Shown: one piece after another, positions 24,764 through 34,040 of the stretch
How the letters are laid out: every line of letters begins with the position of its first letter
How positions within the stretch are numbered: the first letter of the stretch is position 1
DNA from: JAPOUP01 sp965221405
GTDB taxonomy: Bacteria; Pseudomonadota; Alphaproteobacteria; Rhodobacterales; Rhodobacteraceae
DNA: 64,000 bases
NCBI GenBank assembly: GCA_965221405.1
Contig: CBDCSE010000003.1
Location: 372,001-436,000, forward strand
Direction: 5' to 3'
The notes under the pieces: generated by a model
Database searches by the model: none
What the model was told of the DNA's origin: nothing
The model's input: only the letters and a program-made list of their open reading frames with translations
Made by a program: the position numbers and the translations under genes

Positions 24764-25897
24764 ATGACAGGAATTCGCTTTATCCACAGTTCTGACCTTC
24801 ATCTGGGAAAACCCTTCGGTCGGTTCGATGAAGACGTTCGGACCGATCTGCGCAAAGCCCGCGATGAGAGCATTCCCGCATTGATCAACGCGGCCAAAAA
24901 GCACTGCGTAACGCACATCCTTCTTGCTGGTGATACATTCGATCAGGAAACACCCTCGCCGCGCCTCATTCGTCAGACCATCGCCACAATGGCCGAGACT
25001 GCACATGTGCATTGGTGGATCATTCCCGGCAACCATGACAGCCTGACCGCCGATCTGATCTGGCAAGCCTTCTCGGAGCACGCTGCGGAGAACGTGCATG
25101 TGCTGCGGGATGGCACGCCCGTTGCCATGATGGATAACGCCTATCTTCTGCCCGCTCCCTGCCCGCGCAGAGCACCCGGTTTCGATCTGACTGAGGCCAT
25201 GGCGCACAAGGAGACACCCGGAGCCGCGTTCCGCATCGGCCTTGCGCATGGCGGGGTTGTGGACTTCCGTCCTGATGAGCCCAGCGCGGACACCATTCCA
25301 CCTGATCGGGCGGAGCGCGCCAACCTTGACTACCTCGCACTGGGCGACTGGCACGGGACCTTGCGGATCACGCCACGTACGCATTACTCCGGCGCACCGG
25401 AACGTGACCGTTTCAAACACGCTGGTCACGGGTGCTGCCTTTTGGTCTCGCTTGATGCGCCGGGGGCGACACCGGAAATTTTGCCCATCCCTATTGGAAA
25501 ATATGACTGGCAGGAATTGGACTTACCGCTGTCTCCCGGGCTTGATGCGGTATCCAGCCTTCTAGACCTCCTGCCGACAGAGCGCGGCAAGTGGCGCAAC
25601 ACGCTGATCAAGCTGCACCTTCGGGGATACGTCCATCTCGATCAACGTATGGCCCTGAAGGACAGAATTCATGAGATCAAGCCGGAATTCTGCTACTTCG
25701 AGTATAGCGATCAGAACCTTCACACAGAGTATCAACCTGACGATCTGGAGCAGATCGCCCGTGGCGGGGCATTGCGGGTCGCGGCTGAGGCGCTGAAGGC
25801 TGAGGTGGACGACGGCGGCCTGTCCCAACCGGATCGGGACATCGCCGATGCGGCGCTGACCAGACTTTATAGCCTGGTGAAGGAGACCGCGCAATGA
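24764..25897 (+). CDS. SbcD/YhaO-like metallophosphoesterase (DNA repair exonuclease subunit)
   Basis: 377 residues. All Mre11/SbcD metal-binding motifs are present: SSDLHLG (Asp, His), LLAGDTFDQ (Asp), PGNHDS (Asn-His-Asp), LAHGGV and GDWHGT (His). The C-terminal capping region is shorter than in canonical SbcD and resembles YhaO-type proteins. With an ATPase partner it would process DNA ends or hairpins. Its stop overlaps the start of the partner gene (ATGA), but that partner is truncated, so this nuclease may now lack its ATPase. Otherwise intact, host-like composition. Confidence 0.85.
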   Translation: MTGIRFIHSSDLHLGKPFGRFDEDVRTDLRKARDESIPALINAAKKHCVTHILLAGDTFDQETPSPRLIRQTIATMAETAHVHWWIIPGNHDSLTADLIWQAFSEHAAENVHVLRDGTPVAMMDNAYLLPAPCPRRAPGFDLTEAMAHKETPGAAFRIGLAHGGVVDFRPDEPSADTIPPDRAERANLDYLALGDWHGTLRITPRTHYSGAPERDRFKHAGHGCCLLVSLDAPGATPEILPIPIGKYDWQELDLPLSPGLDAVSSLLDLLPTERGKWRNTLIKLHLRGYVHLDQRMALKDRIHEIKPEFCYFEYSDQNLHTEYQPDDLEQIARGGALRVAAEALKAEVDDGGLSQPDRDIADAALTRLYSLVKETAQ

Positions 25898-26234
25898 AGC
25901 TTTTGTCAATCCGCGTGAACAACGTGCGGCGTTTCACGCAGCCTGTGGAAATTGCGGATATCGGTCCCGGTCTGAACGTGCTCGCCGCGCCCAACGAACA
26001 CGGCAAATCAACCCTGTTCGACGCCCTGCACGCGCTGTTTTTCTTTGAGGCAAAGTTTTGGAAACAGAAGGAAGCCGCAAGTCTTGCTCCCCATGTTGGC
26101 GGCAACCCTGAAGTTTCGGCTGAGATCGAGATCAAAGGGGAGACCTATCGCGTGTCCAAGGTATTCTCATCGAGGCCTGGCCAACGGCAGGTGACCGTCC
26201 ATCAGAACGGCAACCTCTTGAAGCAGGCGGAAGA
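25894..26234 (+). pseudogene. SbcC/YhaN-like ATPase, N-terminal fragment
   Basis: From ATG 25894: MKLLSIRVNNVRRFTQPVEI, then NVLAAPNEHGKSTLFDALHALFF (Walker A as NEHGKST), SAEIEIKGETYRVSKVF and VTVHQNGNLLKQAED. This is the first about 110 residues of an SMC/Rad50-like ATPase. Coiled coils, signature motif and Walker B are absent, because at about 26234 the sequence becomes the C-terminus of HsdR in another frame. A single deletion explains the junction. Confidence 0.8.
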
Positions 26235-26821
26235 CGCGCCGGGGCTTCATCGCGCAGGTGATAAGCCTCGGCGATACCGGCCTGGAGAAACTGCACGCAT
26301 ATTTGGACTGGCTGGTTCGGATGCTGCCGGATCGGCAGGTACCGCCAGAGATCGAGATCACCGATGACATGCTGAGCCTGCGGAAATTCAGGATCGAGGA
26401 AAAGGAACGCGGCAACGCATCGCTTTCTCCGGGCGACAATGAAGCGCTCACGGCGATCGAGGAGTTCGGCGCGAAGCCCTACACGGAAGAGGAGCGGAAG
26501 GAACTGTCGGAAATCGTGAAGGCGTTCAACGAACGCCATGGCACTGACTTCACGAAAGGCGACATGATCCGGTTCGAACGGGTCAACCGTGACATTCTAG
26601 ATGACGATCTGGCCGACATGCTGCGAAACAACCCGCCTGATGTCGTGTTCAACGCATACTCGCAGGCGTTCTTCGCCGGAGCCGTGCGGATGTTCCAGCG
26701 GGACACCGAGATGCGGAGCATCATCATGCAGGACAGGGAGGCCCGGGATAAAGCGACCCGGCTGTTCTTCGGCAGGGCAATGAAAGAGGCAAGGGAAAGG
26801 CCAGCAGAGCGGAAACGATGA
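26235..26821 (+). pseudogene. hsdR: Type I restriction endonuclease HsdR, C-terminal fragment
   Basis: The frame RGFIAQVISLGDTGLEKLHAYLDWLVRMLP, ITDDMLSLRKFRIEEKERGNASL, EFGAKPYTEEERKELSEIVKAFNERHGTDFTKGDMIRFERVNRDIL, MLRNNPPDVVFNAYSQAFF, ending MKEARERPAERKR, is the C-terminal helical region of type I HsdR. That part docks on the methylase core; the nuclease and motor domains are missing. The first possible start inside is GTG 26258 but no ribosome site supports it. The fragment is collinear with the SbcC-like fragment, so most of both genes and any hsdM/hsdS between them were deleted. Confidence 0.84.
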
Positions 26822-27024
26822 CCCTCACGATAGCCAGTCAGCCGAAAGGGGCTCGACGGTCGCAGAAGACACATTGGCTGGACGGATACATGCCATAGTC
26901 GTCCCTAACCGCGTGAATGAAATCAGACCGGGGAACCTAGGCGTGGTGTAGAAGTATAGAGGTATCGGGAGACGGAATTACCGCTCCATTTTCGCCAGAA
27001 AGAGCACAAACGAGGGGTTGGGCA

Positions 27025-28755
27025 ATGCTCACCAAGCTCAAAATCAGAAATTTCAAGAGATTTGGTGAGGTAGAGGTTGAACTGGGCAACCCGGTTGTCC
27101 TGGTAGGGCCAAATAATTCGGGCAAGACTTCGGCGATGCAGGCGTTGTCTCTCTGGAATATTGGCGTCAGGCGGTGGCAGGAAAAGCGGGCGGGAAACAC
27201 AGCCGCCGGCAAACGCCCGGGTGTCACCATTAACCGGCGGGATTTGCTGGCGATCCCCGTTCCGTCCGCAAATCTGCTTTGGCGCGACCTGCATGTGCGA
27301 AACGTAACCAGGGCCAATGGTGACCAACGAATGGAAAATGTCCGGATCGATATACTGGTTGAAGGTATACGCGATGGTGAAAAATGGGTTTGTGGCTTCG
27401 AGTTCTATTACGCAAACGAAGAATCCTTCTATTGCAGGCCAATGCGCCTTGAAGACGGAAAAAACCCGGAACGCATGCCGGTTCCTCCCGCTGCCATCTC
27501 GGTCGACATAGCGCTATTGCCGCCGATGTCCGGCCTTGCAGCCAACGAAACACGTTTGGATCAAGGAGCTGTCAATGTACGGGTCGGTGAAGGACGCACC
27601 GCCGAGGTGCTGCGGAACCTCTGCCATCAAGTGCACTCGACGCGCCCCGATCTCTGGAATGATCTGGTCACGAAAGTGGAAGCGCTTTTCGGAGTGAAAC
27701 TCGCCGTGCCGCGATACATTGAAGGGCGTGGCGAAATTTCCATGGGGTATCAGGACAGCGGGACTTATCTGGATCTGTCCTCGAGCGGCCGCGGCTTACA
27801 GCAGACGCTGCTTATGCTCGCCTATATGGCGGCAAATCCCGGTGCCACGATTCTGCTTGACGAACCCGACGCGCATCTGGAAATCCTGCGCCAACGCCAA
27901 ATTTACAAAGTCATAACCGAACTGGCGACCAGACAAGGTACCCAGGTCATCGCGGCAAGCCATTCCGAGGTTCTTCTGAACGAAGCGGCTGGCAAGGATC
28001 TTGTCGTTGCTTTCGTCGGCACACCACACAGAATTGATGGTCGATCCAGTTTCAGCCAGGTGCGCAAGGCGCTTTCCCGGATCGGTTTTGATCACTACCA
28101 TCAGGCGGAAATGACTGGCTGGGTTCTCTATCTTGAAGGCTCGACAGATCTCGCGATACTCCAATCCTTTGCCGATAGGCTCGGCCATACCCCTGCCATT
28201 GACGCTCTGCAAAGACCGTTTGTCCATTATGTCGGCAACCAGCCAAGGAAAGCCGAAGAGCATTTCTTCGGACTTCGCGAAGCGTTTCCGAAGCTTCGGG
28301 GAGTAGCCATTTTTGATCGGCTGGAGCAAAGTGTTCTCGAGAATGAAATTCTGAGGCATTTGGTATGGAGTAAACGGGAAATCGAGAACTACCTGTGCAC
28401 TGAGCGAACACTTGAGGCATTCGCACGTGAATCCGGCCAGAATGAGGCTTCTGGTTCCCTACTGGATAGGCCCGGGGCCAAAAGGCGGGCACTTGCCATG
28501 CGGGAGTCCATATCGGAAGTGGTGGAAGCCATGAAAACTCTGGACAGGGGGTCCCCTTGGGATCTCGATACAAAGGTCAGCGACGATTTCCTGGCACCGC
28601 TCTTCAAGACGTATTACAGCAAGTTGAACTTGCCGAATTTAATGGAGAAGAAAGACTTTTACGAACTTGCGTTGTTTGTTCCGCAAGAGGAGATGGCAAT
28701 CGAAATCCGTGAAAAGCTTGACGCCATTTCCCTAGTCGCGGAGGGTTCAACATAA
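27025..28755 (+). CDS. OLD-family ATPase with TOPRIM-like domain
   Basis: 576 residues, gagg ribosome site. The N-terminal AAA/ABC-type ATPase has Walker A LVGPNNSGKTSAM near residue 30, signature LDLSSSGRGLQQTLLML, Walker B TILLDEPDAHLE and the H-loop VIAASHSEVLL. The C-terminal half has WVLYLEGSTDLAILQSFADRLG (the Glu and Asp of a TOPRIM fold) and GVAIFDRLE. This is the layout of class 1 overcoming-lysogenization-defect (OLD) nucleases, several of which defend against phage. It is the only complete gene in this defence-like strip and has ordinary composition. Close relatives with a DUF3226-type or non-catalytic TOPRIM cannot be excluded. Confidence 0.78.
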   Translation: MLTKLKIRNFKRFGEVEVELGNPVVLVGPNNSGKTSAMQALSLWNIGVRRWQEKRAGNTAAGKRPGVTINRRDLLAIPVPSANLLWRDLHVRNVTRANGDQRMENVRIDILVEGIRDGEKWVCGFEFYYANEESFYCRPMRLEDGKNPERMPVPPAAISVDIALLPPMSGLAANETRLDQGAVNVRVGEGRTAEVLRNLCHQVHSTRPDLWNDLVTKVEALFGVKLAVPRYIEGRGEISMGYQDSGTYLDLSSSGRGLQQTLLMLAYMAANPGATILLDEPDAHLEILRQRQIYKVITELATRQGTQVIAASHSEVLLNEAAGKDLVVAFVGTPHRIDGRSSFSQVRKALSRIGFDHYHQAEMTGWVLYLEGSTDLAILQSFADRLGHTPAIDALQRPFVHYVGNQPRKAEEHFFGLREAFPKLRGVAIFDRLEQSVLENEILRHLVWSKREIENYLCTERTLEAFARESGQNEASGSLLDRPGAKRRALAMRESISEVVEAMKTLDRGSPWDLDTKVSDDFLAPLFKTYYSKLNLPNLMEKKDFYELALFVPQEEMAIEIREKLDAISLVAEGST

Positions 28756-28776
28756 GGGAAACTATATATTTCAGGG

Positions 28777-28866
28777 TCAATTGCCGACCCCGGCGCTATT
28801 AGGATGCGCCCCCTGTCCGGCGGTCATTGCCACGAGTGCGGCGGTTATCAAAGTCAGTTGTTTCAT
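28777..28866 (-). CDS. 29-residue exported-type peptide
   Basis: MKQLTLITAALVAMTAGQGAHPNSAGVGN, a short hydrophobic signal-like peptide. It has an excellent ribosome site (ggaggtg seven bases before the ATG), and its ATG overlaps the stop of the 62-residue gene as ATGA, so it is probably translated by coupling. There is no lipobox Cys. Function unknown; phage lysis and small-toxin genes share this format. Confidence 0.5.
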   Translation of the reverse strand: MKQLTLITAALVAMTAGQGAHPNSAGVGN

Positions 28867-29051
28867 TGCCGGTCACCTCCATGAGTTGGGAATATTTCGC
28901 GGTTCACCAGAACCTTCGCGAGCGTATCAACCGTGCCTTCCAGTCGCGACACGCGATCGGATAGACTCCGCATGTCGCGATGTAGATTCCACAGGAACGC
29001 GATTATCCCCACAATGCCCGCAAGCGTGATCCAGTCCGGGTTGACGTTCAT
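28863..29051 (-). CDS. 62-residue membrane-anchored coiled-coil protein
   Basis: MNVNPDWITLAGIVGIIAFLWNLHRDMRSLSDRVSRLEGTVDTLAKVL and a short tail. One N-terminal transmembrane helix (about residues 8-22) is followed by a heptad region, the layout of XhlA-type hemolysin/holin-associated proteins and of many phage-derived small proteins. aaaggaac lies upstream and the downstream 29-residue gene overlaps by 4 bp. A leftover of a prophage lysis region is possible. Confidence 0.55.
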   Translation of the reverse strand: MNVNPDWITLAGIVGIIAFLWNLHRDMRSLSDRVSRLEGTVDTLAKVLVNREIFPTHGGDRQ

Positions 29052-29265
29052 GTTTGAATGTTCCTTTTCTGTTTACCCGCCGGTTTAGGAAGTGACTGGC
29101 GGGCGGTTGCTTCAGCCACTCGCGAGTTGTCGGCGCGTTTGTTCGTAGCTGACTGTCGGCAACCTCAGCGAAATGATCGCGGATCGTCACTAAAACGCCT
29201 ATTCCCGCAGCGATATCCTCCAGCGTCGCGGCTTTCTGTGGCTTTGTCTTCGGCGCCACTTGCAT
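28927..29265 (-). CDS. Possible 112-residue protein of unknown function
   Basis: From ATG 29265 with gggggtg close upstream: MQVAPKTKPQKAATLEDIAAGIGVLVTIRDHFAEVADSQLRT and onward. The first about 65 residues look like a genuine soluble protein. The last third overlaps the 62-residue gene in another frame and is probably read-through after a frameshift. Its left neighbour is the IS4-type relic. No domain recognised. Confidence 0.35.
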   Translation of the reverse strand: MQVAPKTKPQKAATLEDIAAGIGVLVTIRDHFAEVADSQLRTNAPTTREWLKQPPASHFLNRRVNRKGTFKHERQPGLDHACGHCGDNRVPVESTSRHAESIRSRVATGRHG

Positions 29266-29539
29266 TTTCACCCCCGGCGTTGCGCTTTCCGCGCCCTCCG
29301 ACCCCCCTGATTCCGCACGGGAACGGCTCGGTCCCTTCGAATCGGAGCGTAGCACCACCCGCCAGGCGGGTGCAAGGCCCGGCGCCGGGCGTGACACGTC
29401 CGCCGGGGTGCACCGGGGGCGTCGCCCGGCGGTGACCCCGGTGCGCCCGGAAAGTCCTGTCCGTGCCCCCCCCCCCGCGACCTTACAAAAATCCAGACCT
29501 GTATCGGTGATCCGGATGGCCTGTATGGCGGGCCATGCG

Positions 29540-31728
29540 GGCCGGTCTCCGCCACTCCGGTTCGCGGACGCCTGGCTGGCTGGCCGGGGCGCTCCGCTCC
29601 GGCGGCACGGGCCGTCACGCGCCGGGCCGCGGCCCGGTCGGGCGGACCGGCTGGCGCAACGCCCGGCGCGGGCCCTGCCTGTCGGCGGCGGCGAAGGCGC
29701 TGCCGGTCCTGGCGGGGCGGCTGGGGCTGGAGCTTCCGCCGCCACGCGCCGTTCCCGACCCGGCCGCCGCGCCCGCGGTCCCGGACGGCGACATCCCCGG
29801 CACGGTGGCCCGCCGCCTGGATGGCCCCGGCCCGGTCCCGCCCGGTCCGGTGGGCGGCGCGGCCGACCGGCGGCGGTGGGAGGCGATGGTGGAGCGTCAC
29901 CATCCCCTGGGATGGGCGCGCCCGCCCGGCGGCCGGGTCCGCCAGTGGATCCGCCCGGAGCGCCACGGCGTCCCCGGCGGGATCGGCTTCGGCCCGGCGA
30001 CCTGGAGGCTGGCGGCGCGGGACCGCTGGATCGGCTGGACCCCCGGGGCCCGCGCCGCCAGCACCGGGCGGGTGGTCCGCAGCCACCGGTTCCTCCTGCT
30101 GCCCGGCGTGCGGGTGTACGGGCTGGCGTCGGAGGTGCCGCCCATGGCCGCCGCGCGGGTGGCGGAGGACCGGGAGGCCCGGTATCCGGTCCGTCCCGTG
30201 GCGGCCTGCACCCACGTCGGCCCGGAGCACTCCGGCCACGGCCATCACCGGGCGGGCTGGACCTGCGCCGGGCGCGGCGGCGGCCGCCGGGCGGCGGCGG
30301 GCACGGTGCGCGTCCTGGCGCCGGGGACGGCTGGCGCGGGGCGCTGCACAGGACAGGGCGGCGGCCGGTCGGGACGCCGGGCGGGGCCTGTGACGGCGCG
30401 GACATCGACCGGGCGGAGCGCGGGTACGGGCGCTCCGCCCATGACCTTCGGGCGGATCCGCCGGCGCGTGACTGGCATGGGGCGGGCCTGGCTGGAGAAC
30501 ATGGGCGGGGAGCTGCCGGCCGTCCTGCCGGCGGAGGCCGCGAAAAGGGCCGCGTACCGGCCGCTGCCGGACCCGGGGGTGACCATGGAACACATTCCGG
30601 GGCCGCACTCCGGGGCGACCGCCGGCCGCTGCCGCCGCGGGCCCCTCGTGCCGGGCATGCAGGACACCACGACCCTGAACCATCCCAGCCTTGAGGCGAC
30701 CGGGGGCCTTGCCGATCCCGGCGGCGGCGGAAAGCGCGGCTCCGGCGTCCCCGCCCACGCCGGGCTGGCGGTGACGGCGGAGGGCCGCCCGCCGGGCCCG
30801 CGCGCCATGGACGCGGACCTGCGCGACGCCCCGGAGGACGACAGCCGGCGCTGGACCGGGGGCCCCGGCCGCGCCCGGGAACCCGCGGCCGCCCGCGCGG
30901 ACACGCGGGTGGTCTCCGTCCGCGGCCGCGGGGGCGGTTTCCGGCGGCTCCCCGGCAGGGCGGCGGGGCGCGGCGACGCGCCGCCGGTGCGGCCCGGCCG
31001 GTCGGGGAGGCGGCGGGTGCGGACGCCGGACGGCGGGGAGATGTGCCTGCGGGAGCGCGCCGCGGCCCTGCCCGCGCCCGCGGTGCCGGAGCCGGCGATC
31101 CCGGCCTCCGGAGGCCCGGGGGCCCGGAAGGGGCGCGTGGCCCGCCCGGGGATCCGGGCGGCGGAGGTCACGGTGATGCCGCCGGGGGAGGAGGAGGGGC
31201 GCGCGGAGCCGCCGCGCTGGCTGCCGCTGGCCTCCGGGCGGCCGCAGCCGGGCGTGGCGGACGCCGTCCACGCCGCGCAGGTGCCGGGCCGGTACCGCGG
31301 AAGGTGGACCGTGGAGACCTGGTTCAGGACCCCAGGTCCGGCACCCGGATCAGGGACCGCAGGCCCGGCGCCGCCGACGGCCCGCGCGGGCGCCCCGCCT
31401 CCGGCGCCGTCACCGCCCGGCCCGCGTCGCCGACCTGACCATGCCCGCGCGCGGGCGCCCGGAGACGCCCGCGACCGATGTCTGTCCGGAGGGGGACATT
31501 GACCTCCCGCACACCCTGCCGGGGCCCGGGGCCACAGGGAGGCCGTCCGGATGGAGGGAGACCGCGTCCCCACCGTCAGGGACCCCGTCACCGGCATCGG
31601 GCGCCCCGTCGGCGCCCACCCGTTGAGGCGGCAGCCGCCGCGCGGGGTGAAAAAGGTCTGGCAGGGACCCGGGAGGCTCAACCGGGCCATCCAGGTGCGC
31701 GACGCCCTCGGCGGGAGAAGGCGGATTT
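29540..31728 (+). pseudogene. Transposon protein relic: DUF4338 (DruA-like) domain joined to an IS4/Tn5-type transposase
   Basis: The first part carries HPLGWARPPGGRVRQWIR, ERHGVPGGIGFGPATWRLAARDRWIGW, RVVRSHRFLLLPGVRV, the DUF4338 fold known from Druantia DruA. From about 30430 the Tn5/IS4 pattern follows: KRAAYRPLPDPGVTMEHI, PLVPGMQDTTTLNH, DTRVVSVRGRGGGF (family D-R-E-A-D), then WTVETWFRT near 31310 (catalytic Glu). The C-terminus VKKVWQGPGRLNRAIQVRDAL ends at 31728 in another frame. Glu and Asp are often Gly. GC is extreme: 30241-30300 has only 6 A/T in 60 bases by my count. A run of 12 C lies upstream at 29465-29476. Confidence 0.72.
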
Positions 31729-31739
31729 GAGATTCACAT

Positions 31740-32789
31740 ACAGGTGTGGGCTGTTGCAAGGGGCGGGACCCATCCGGGCAAACGGTGCCGCGGTTCGCGG
31801 CGAACCATGCCCTCCGCCGGTCACACGCCCTACCCGGGTTCCCCCGAGGGCCCCGTCGGGCCGCCCGGGTGTCCGGTGTTCGCCTCCCCCTACGCCGGCG
31901 CCTTCGACAGGACGGCGCCCCCGTGCGCCAGCCCGGTGGTGGCGAACCGCACCGGCGCCCCCGGAAGCTTCCCGGGCAGCGCCACGATCCCGCGCCCGCC
32001 CGCCCGCCCGTCGCGGGCGCTCACGTATTGCACGGGCCGCCGGCCCTGCCGTGCCCCGGGCGTGGTCCACCGCGCCGCCCGGCCACGGCACCGGCCCCGG
32101 CCCGGCGGCAGCCCCGCGCCGCAGGCGGTCCGCATGCCCCCGGGCCGCGCCCGGTATCCCTTACGCGCCGGATCCCCGGGCGGTATCCCGCGCGGCCGCA
32201 GGAGCCCCGCGACCGCGCCCGCCAGCCGCAGCCGCTCCTTCACGGGCCGCCCGCGCCTGGGCGGCAGCCGCCTCCCCTCCTCCTCCGCGACCGTCGGCAC
32301 CCGCACCGGCGACATCGCGTCCCGGTCGCCCCCGTCCCAGGCCCGGAGCGCCCGCACCATCCCGCGCGCGCCGGTCCGGTCGGTCCTCCCCTTCCTGCCG
32401 CGCCGGACCACCCCGGGGCCCGCCGGGTGGCGGACAACGACCCCGAGATCCTCGCCCTCCAGCCGGCGCGCCAGCCAGAAGCCCCCGTACCCCGCCCCGT
32501 GGACCGGCATCACGCGGACATCCCCGCCGGAGGCGGCGGCGGCCCGCTCCCGCGCCCGCACCGGCTTCGCGGGCGGCCCGTCCACGTCATGCGGCGCCAG
32601 CCTGTGCAGGCCTGTCCGCGACGCGTCCGCCGGATCGCCCACCGCCAGGATCCAGCCCGTGCCGCTCACCTGCAGCGCCGCGTGAACCGTGCTGGTCTCC
32701 CCTCCGGAGGGTGTGGTCGGACAGGTCATCGCATTCTCCTTTCGTTTGGCAAGGGGTGCCGCTTTTCGGCCCCCTTGCCACCATATGCT
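31740..32789 (-). pseudogene. IS110-family transposase relic, second copy
   Basis: Reading down from ATG 32729 (aaggag upstream): TSTVHAALQVSGTGWILAVGDPADASRTGLHRLAPHDVDG, VMPVHGAGYGGFWLARRLEG, KGRTDRTGARGMVRALRAWDGG, MSPVRVPTVAEEEGRR. It is the same element as the fragment at 8.1 kb, and its 5' leader is also shared. Here YEAGY is HGAGY and TDRID is TDRTG, so catalytic acids are gone, while the Trp that copy one lost is kept. The C-terminal domain is not readable with confidence. The two copies decayed independently, mostly through transitions. Confidence 0.78.
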
Positions 32790-32855
32790 GGAACCATCAC
32801 TTTCCCCTGCACCGAATCGCCCCCAGAGGCAAACCCCGGCGCCCTCATGGCATCT

Positions 32856-33640
32856 GGCCGGGCCTTCCGGCAGTATGACGCCGCCAACCCCGGCAACCGG
32901 CAGGTCGCGGCCGGGCCGGAGTGTCGCCGGAACGGGCGCCCCGTCGCGGCGTCGGAGGCGGAGGAGGCGCTTTCCCGCTCCCGGGACGCCGGCCGCGCGT
33001 GCCGGATGGGCGACGCGGAACGGGCCGCATGCCTCGAGCCCGCCCGCGACATCGAGCGCCACGGGAGGGTCCCGCCGGAACTCCGCAGGCGGATCCTGCG
33101 GGCCGTCCCCGTCGGGGCGACGGCAGGCGTCGGGGACCGCCGGGTCCGGCCCGTCCTGCACTGGCAGGGGGCGGCCACAGCGGGATCCCCGTCGGGAAGC
33201 GCCCGCCGGGTCGGCACGGCTTCGCCACCGACGGGGAGACGGCGACGACCGTCACGGCGCTCGCCCGGCAGCTGCCCGACGGGTCCATCGCCGCGATGCC
33301 CAACCGCAGCGGCCGGCGCGCGGGAAGGGGCAACCGCTGGCGGAAGGCCAGCGCCGCAGGCTTCCGGAGCCACCGGAACATTCCGGCCTGCCGCGAAGGC
33401 GGGGAGAGGGAGCGCGGCGAGACCAGCGTCCGCGGGGCGACCGCAACCCTTGGCATCAGCGGGCGCACGGCCATAGACTGGATCGCGGGCGGAAAGCTTC
33501 CGGCATGGCAGGTCTGCGGGGGCGCGCCATGGGTGATCAGGATCAGCGGCCTCTCCCCGCAGCCGGGACTTCCGCAGCCTTCCCTCTTCGACGCCGCGCC
33601 GGATGGGGAACCCGGACGGCAGGGAGGCCAGACGGCATGA
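32856..33640 (+). pseudogene. Large serine recombinase, C-terminal relic
   Basis: Homology starts with RQYDAANPGNRQVAAGPECRRNG, continues PPELRRRILRAVPVGATAGVGDRRVRPVLHWQG, then in the next frame LARQLPDGSIAAMPNRSGRRAGRGNRW, SHRNIPACREGGERERGE, ATLGISGRTAIDWIAGGKLPAWQ and GAPWVIRISGL. This is the zinc-ribbon/C-terminal part of recombinase-domain serine recombinases with a final helix-turn-helix. The N-terminal catalytic resolvase domain is missing; the left edge abuts the IS110 relic. At least one frameshift (near 33190-33220) is present. Confidence 0.7.
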
Positions 33641-33689
33641 CGTCAGCCAGCGAACGGCCTTGCAGCAGGGGCGCGGAAAGGGGTGCGCC

Positions 33690-34040
33690 AAACTGTAAAA
33701 CGTTTTCTTTCAACTGCATGGCGAGGGGGGCATCATGAGTCCATCGTTTCGACGACGCCGCTGCCGACCTGGACGCCCCGCTCCCGGAACCCGCCGTACC
33801 GCATGCGGCCGGGGTTCGCCTCCATGTATCGCGCGCATTCCGCCACATCCCCGTGCCGGTTGGCATGGGGCCCGGGTTCCGCGGTGACCGCCAAAGCCCG
33901 GGTGTCCCTCAGCCGCGCCCTGTCCGCCCCGGAGCGCCGCCGGAACCGCGGCCCCGTCCGGCGCGGCGACCGCGCGCTGGCGCACGGCCCCGCCCTCCCG
34001 CCAATACCCGGCAATGCCGCCGCATGCCCCAACACGCCGT
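33690..34040 (-). pseudogene. ISKra4/IS-like transposase C-terminal fragment
   Basis: The minus-strand frame ending near 33733 reads DVAECARYMEANPGRMRYGGFRERGVQVGSGVVETMDS, like the C-terminal block YIEANR.RMRY..FRAQGLQIGSGVVEA of ISKra4-type transposases, of a different subtype from the copies at 17-18 kb. The following KR..MRW segment is recognisable only as KRWTHDAP in another frame. The rest of the element is not identifiable. Confidence 0.55.

Noticed and set aside
28777..29265. Complete phage lysis cassette
   Set aside because: No endolysin, spanin lipobox or other phage gene is nearby; only the small-gene format is suggestive.
29268..31759. Several overlapping frames of 400-660 codons on both strands of the GC-rich relic
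   Set aside because: Stop codons are AT-rich, so near 90 percent GC leaves every frame open by chance. Only frames with transposase or DUF4338 motifs were used.
32856..33640. Diversity-generating retroelement as the source of A-directed mutation
   Set aside because: No reverse transcriptase or template/variable repeat pair is seen, and the pattern includes T-to-C as well as A-to-G changes on the same strand across whole elements.
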